From Lentisphaeria bacterium (lineage in GTDB: Bacteria > Verrucomicrobiota > Lentisphaeria > Victivallales > UBA1829), in NCBI GenBank assembly GCA_017456805.1, contig JAFTIQ010000095.1, positions 1 through 6,740 of the forward strand: DNA of 6,740 nucleotides. The letters are read 5' to 3'. The position numbers were made by a program, and so were the translations under genes. Positions 6,476 through 6,740 of this stretch are shown here, piece by piece. The notes below the pieces were generated by a model that saw nothing but the letters and a program-made list of their open reading frames with translations, did not search any database and was not told where the DNA came from. The stretch's first letter is position 1, and each line of letters begins with the position of its first letter.

Positions 6476-6740
6476 GAAAACGCTCCATGATTCCATCGTA
6501 AGCATCAATTCTGCGATCCCGGAAGAAGGGCCACATCCGGCGATGATCTTCCATGGCTTTCAAATCGCAATCGGCATAAACAATTTCCTGTTGATCCTGA
6601 GAACCTTCCGCAATCCGGCGTCCGTAAAAATCACAAACAAAACTGCTGCCCCAGAATGTGGTTTCCGCCTCAGTTCCGACCCGGTTGATTGCGGCATAAT
6701 AGCATCCGTTTGCAACGGAATGACCGCACTGAACATTGAG
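6468..6740 (-). CDS. aguB: N-carbamoylputrescine amidase, C-terminal part (nitrilase family; 5' end outside the window)
   Basis: An open frame enters from the right edge on the - strand and stops with TGA at 6470-6468, giving the last 90 residues. They follow the C-terminal pattern of carbon-nitrogen hydrolases of the AguB type: HSVANGCYYAAINRVG (the usual RSHAIANG...AAVNRVG), FWGSSFVCDFYGRRIAEG (FWGGSF...D..G), and RRMWPFFRDRRIDAY (R..WPF.RDRR.D.Y). The catalytic Glu, Lys and Cys lie upstream, outside the window, so activity cannot be judged. The expected reaction is hydrolysis of N-carbamoylputrescine to putrescine, ammonia and carbon dioxide, directly following agmatine deiminase, whose gene overlaps it by 8 bases (ATGACTGA). 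A more general amidase is possible from the fragment alone, but the neighbour makes the AguB role likely. Confidence 0.9.
   Translation of the reverse strand, partial: LNVQCGHSVANGCYYAAINRVGTEAETTFWGSSFVCDFYGRRIAEGSQDQQEIVYADCDLKAMEDHRRMWPFFRDRRIDAYDGIMERFHD
6483..6486 (-). promoter_or_regulatory. Ribosome binding site choosing the aguA start
   Basis: GGAG on the - strand (CTCC as printed) lies 7 bases before the ATG at 6475, within the last codons of the upstream amidase gene. The longer alternatives (TTG 6508, ATG 6505) have no comparable site, so this decides the start. Confidence 0.6.

Noticed and set aside
5489..6490. Long + strand open frame of 333 codons opposite aguA
   Set aside because: It mirrors a fully recognisable agmatine deiminase gene, and its product has a low-complexity composition typical of antisense frames.
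6476..6508. Extended N-terminus of aguA from TTG 6508 or ATG 6505
   Set aside because: The extra residues are encoded inside the AguB-like gene and have no family counterpart, while ATG 6475 has a GGAG site and the usual MTETPASLGFRMP beginning.

Overview
The window holds seven genes in two opposing groups, two of them cut by the window edges. Base composition is balanced, intergenic space is short and genes are packed into operons, which suits a free-living or host-associated Gram-negative-type bacterium. The combination of a DUF1015 protein, an NSS-type sodium symporter, the agmatine deiminase/N-carbamoylputrescine amidase pair and a divergent SEDS protein made me think of the PVC superphylum, possibly Lentisphaerota. 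That placement is an impression from protein style, with no marker gene behind it.

Left part, + strand (1-1839): the tail of an unidentified gene, then a 193-residue membrane protein, then a SEDS-family (FtsW/RodA/SpoVE) peptidoglycan polymerase. The three are translationally tight (TAATG and ATGA overlaps). The 193-residue protein looks like the N-terminal half of a class B penicillin-binding protein: transmembrane anchor plus pedestal domain. It stops almost exactly where the transpeptidase domain should start. Pedestal domains of class B PBPs are known to bind and activate SEDS polymerases, so this looks like a stand-alone SEDS activator whose cross-linking partner is encoded elsewhere. 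This is the most interesting feature of the window.

Middle part, - strand (5290 down to 1795): a probable operon of a DUF1015 protein, the histidine-biosynthesis dehydratase HisB and an NSS/SNF-family sodium-dependent transporter, with gaps of 23 and 14 bases. The transporter appears to carry an extra hydrophobic hairpin between canonical helices 2 and 3. Its 3' end overlaps the convergent SEDS gene by 45 bases. A 186-base gap (5291-5476) upstream of DUF1015 holds a possible promoter.

Right part, - strand (6740 down to 5477): the C-terminal part of a nitrilase-family amidase (AguB-like), overlapping by 8 bases the gene for agmatine deiminase (AguA). Together they convert agmatine to putrescine through N-carbamoylputrescine.

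I saw no RNA genes, CRISPR arrays, insertion sequences or convincing intrinsic terminators.
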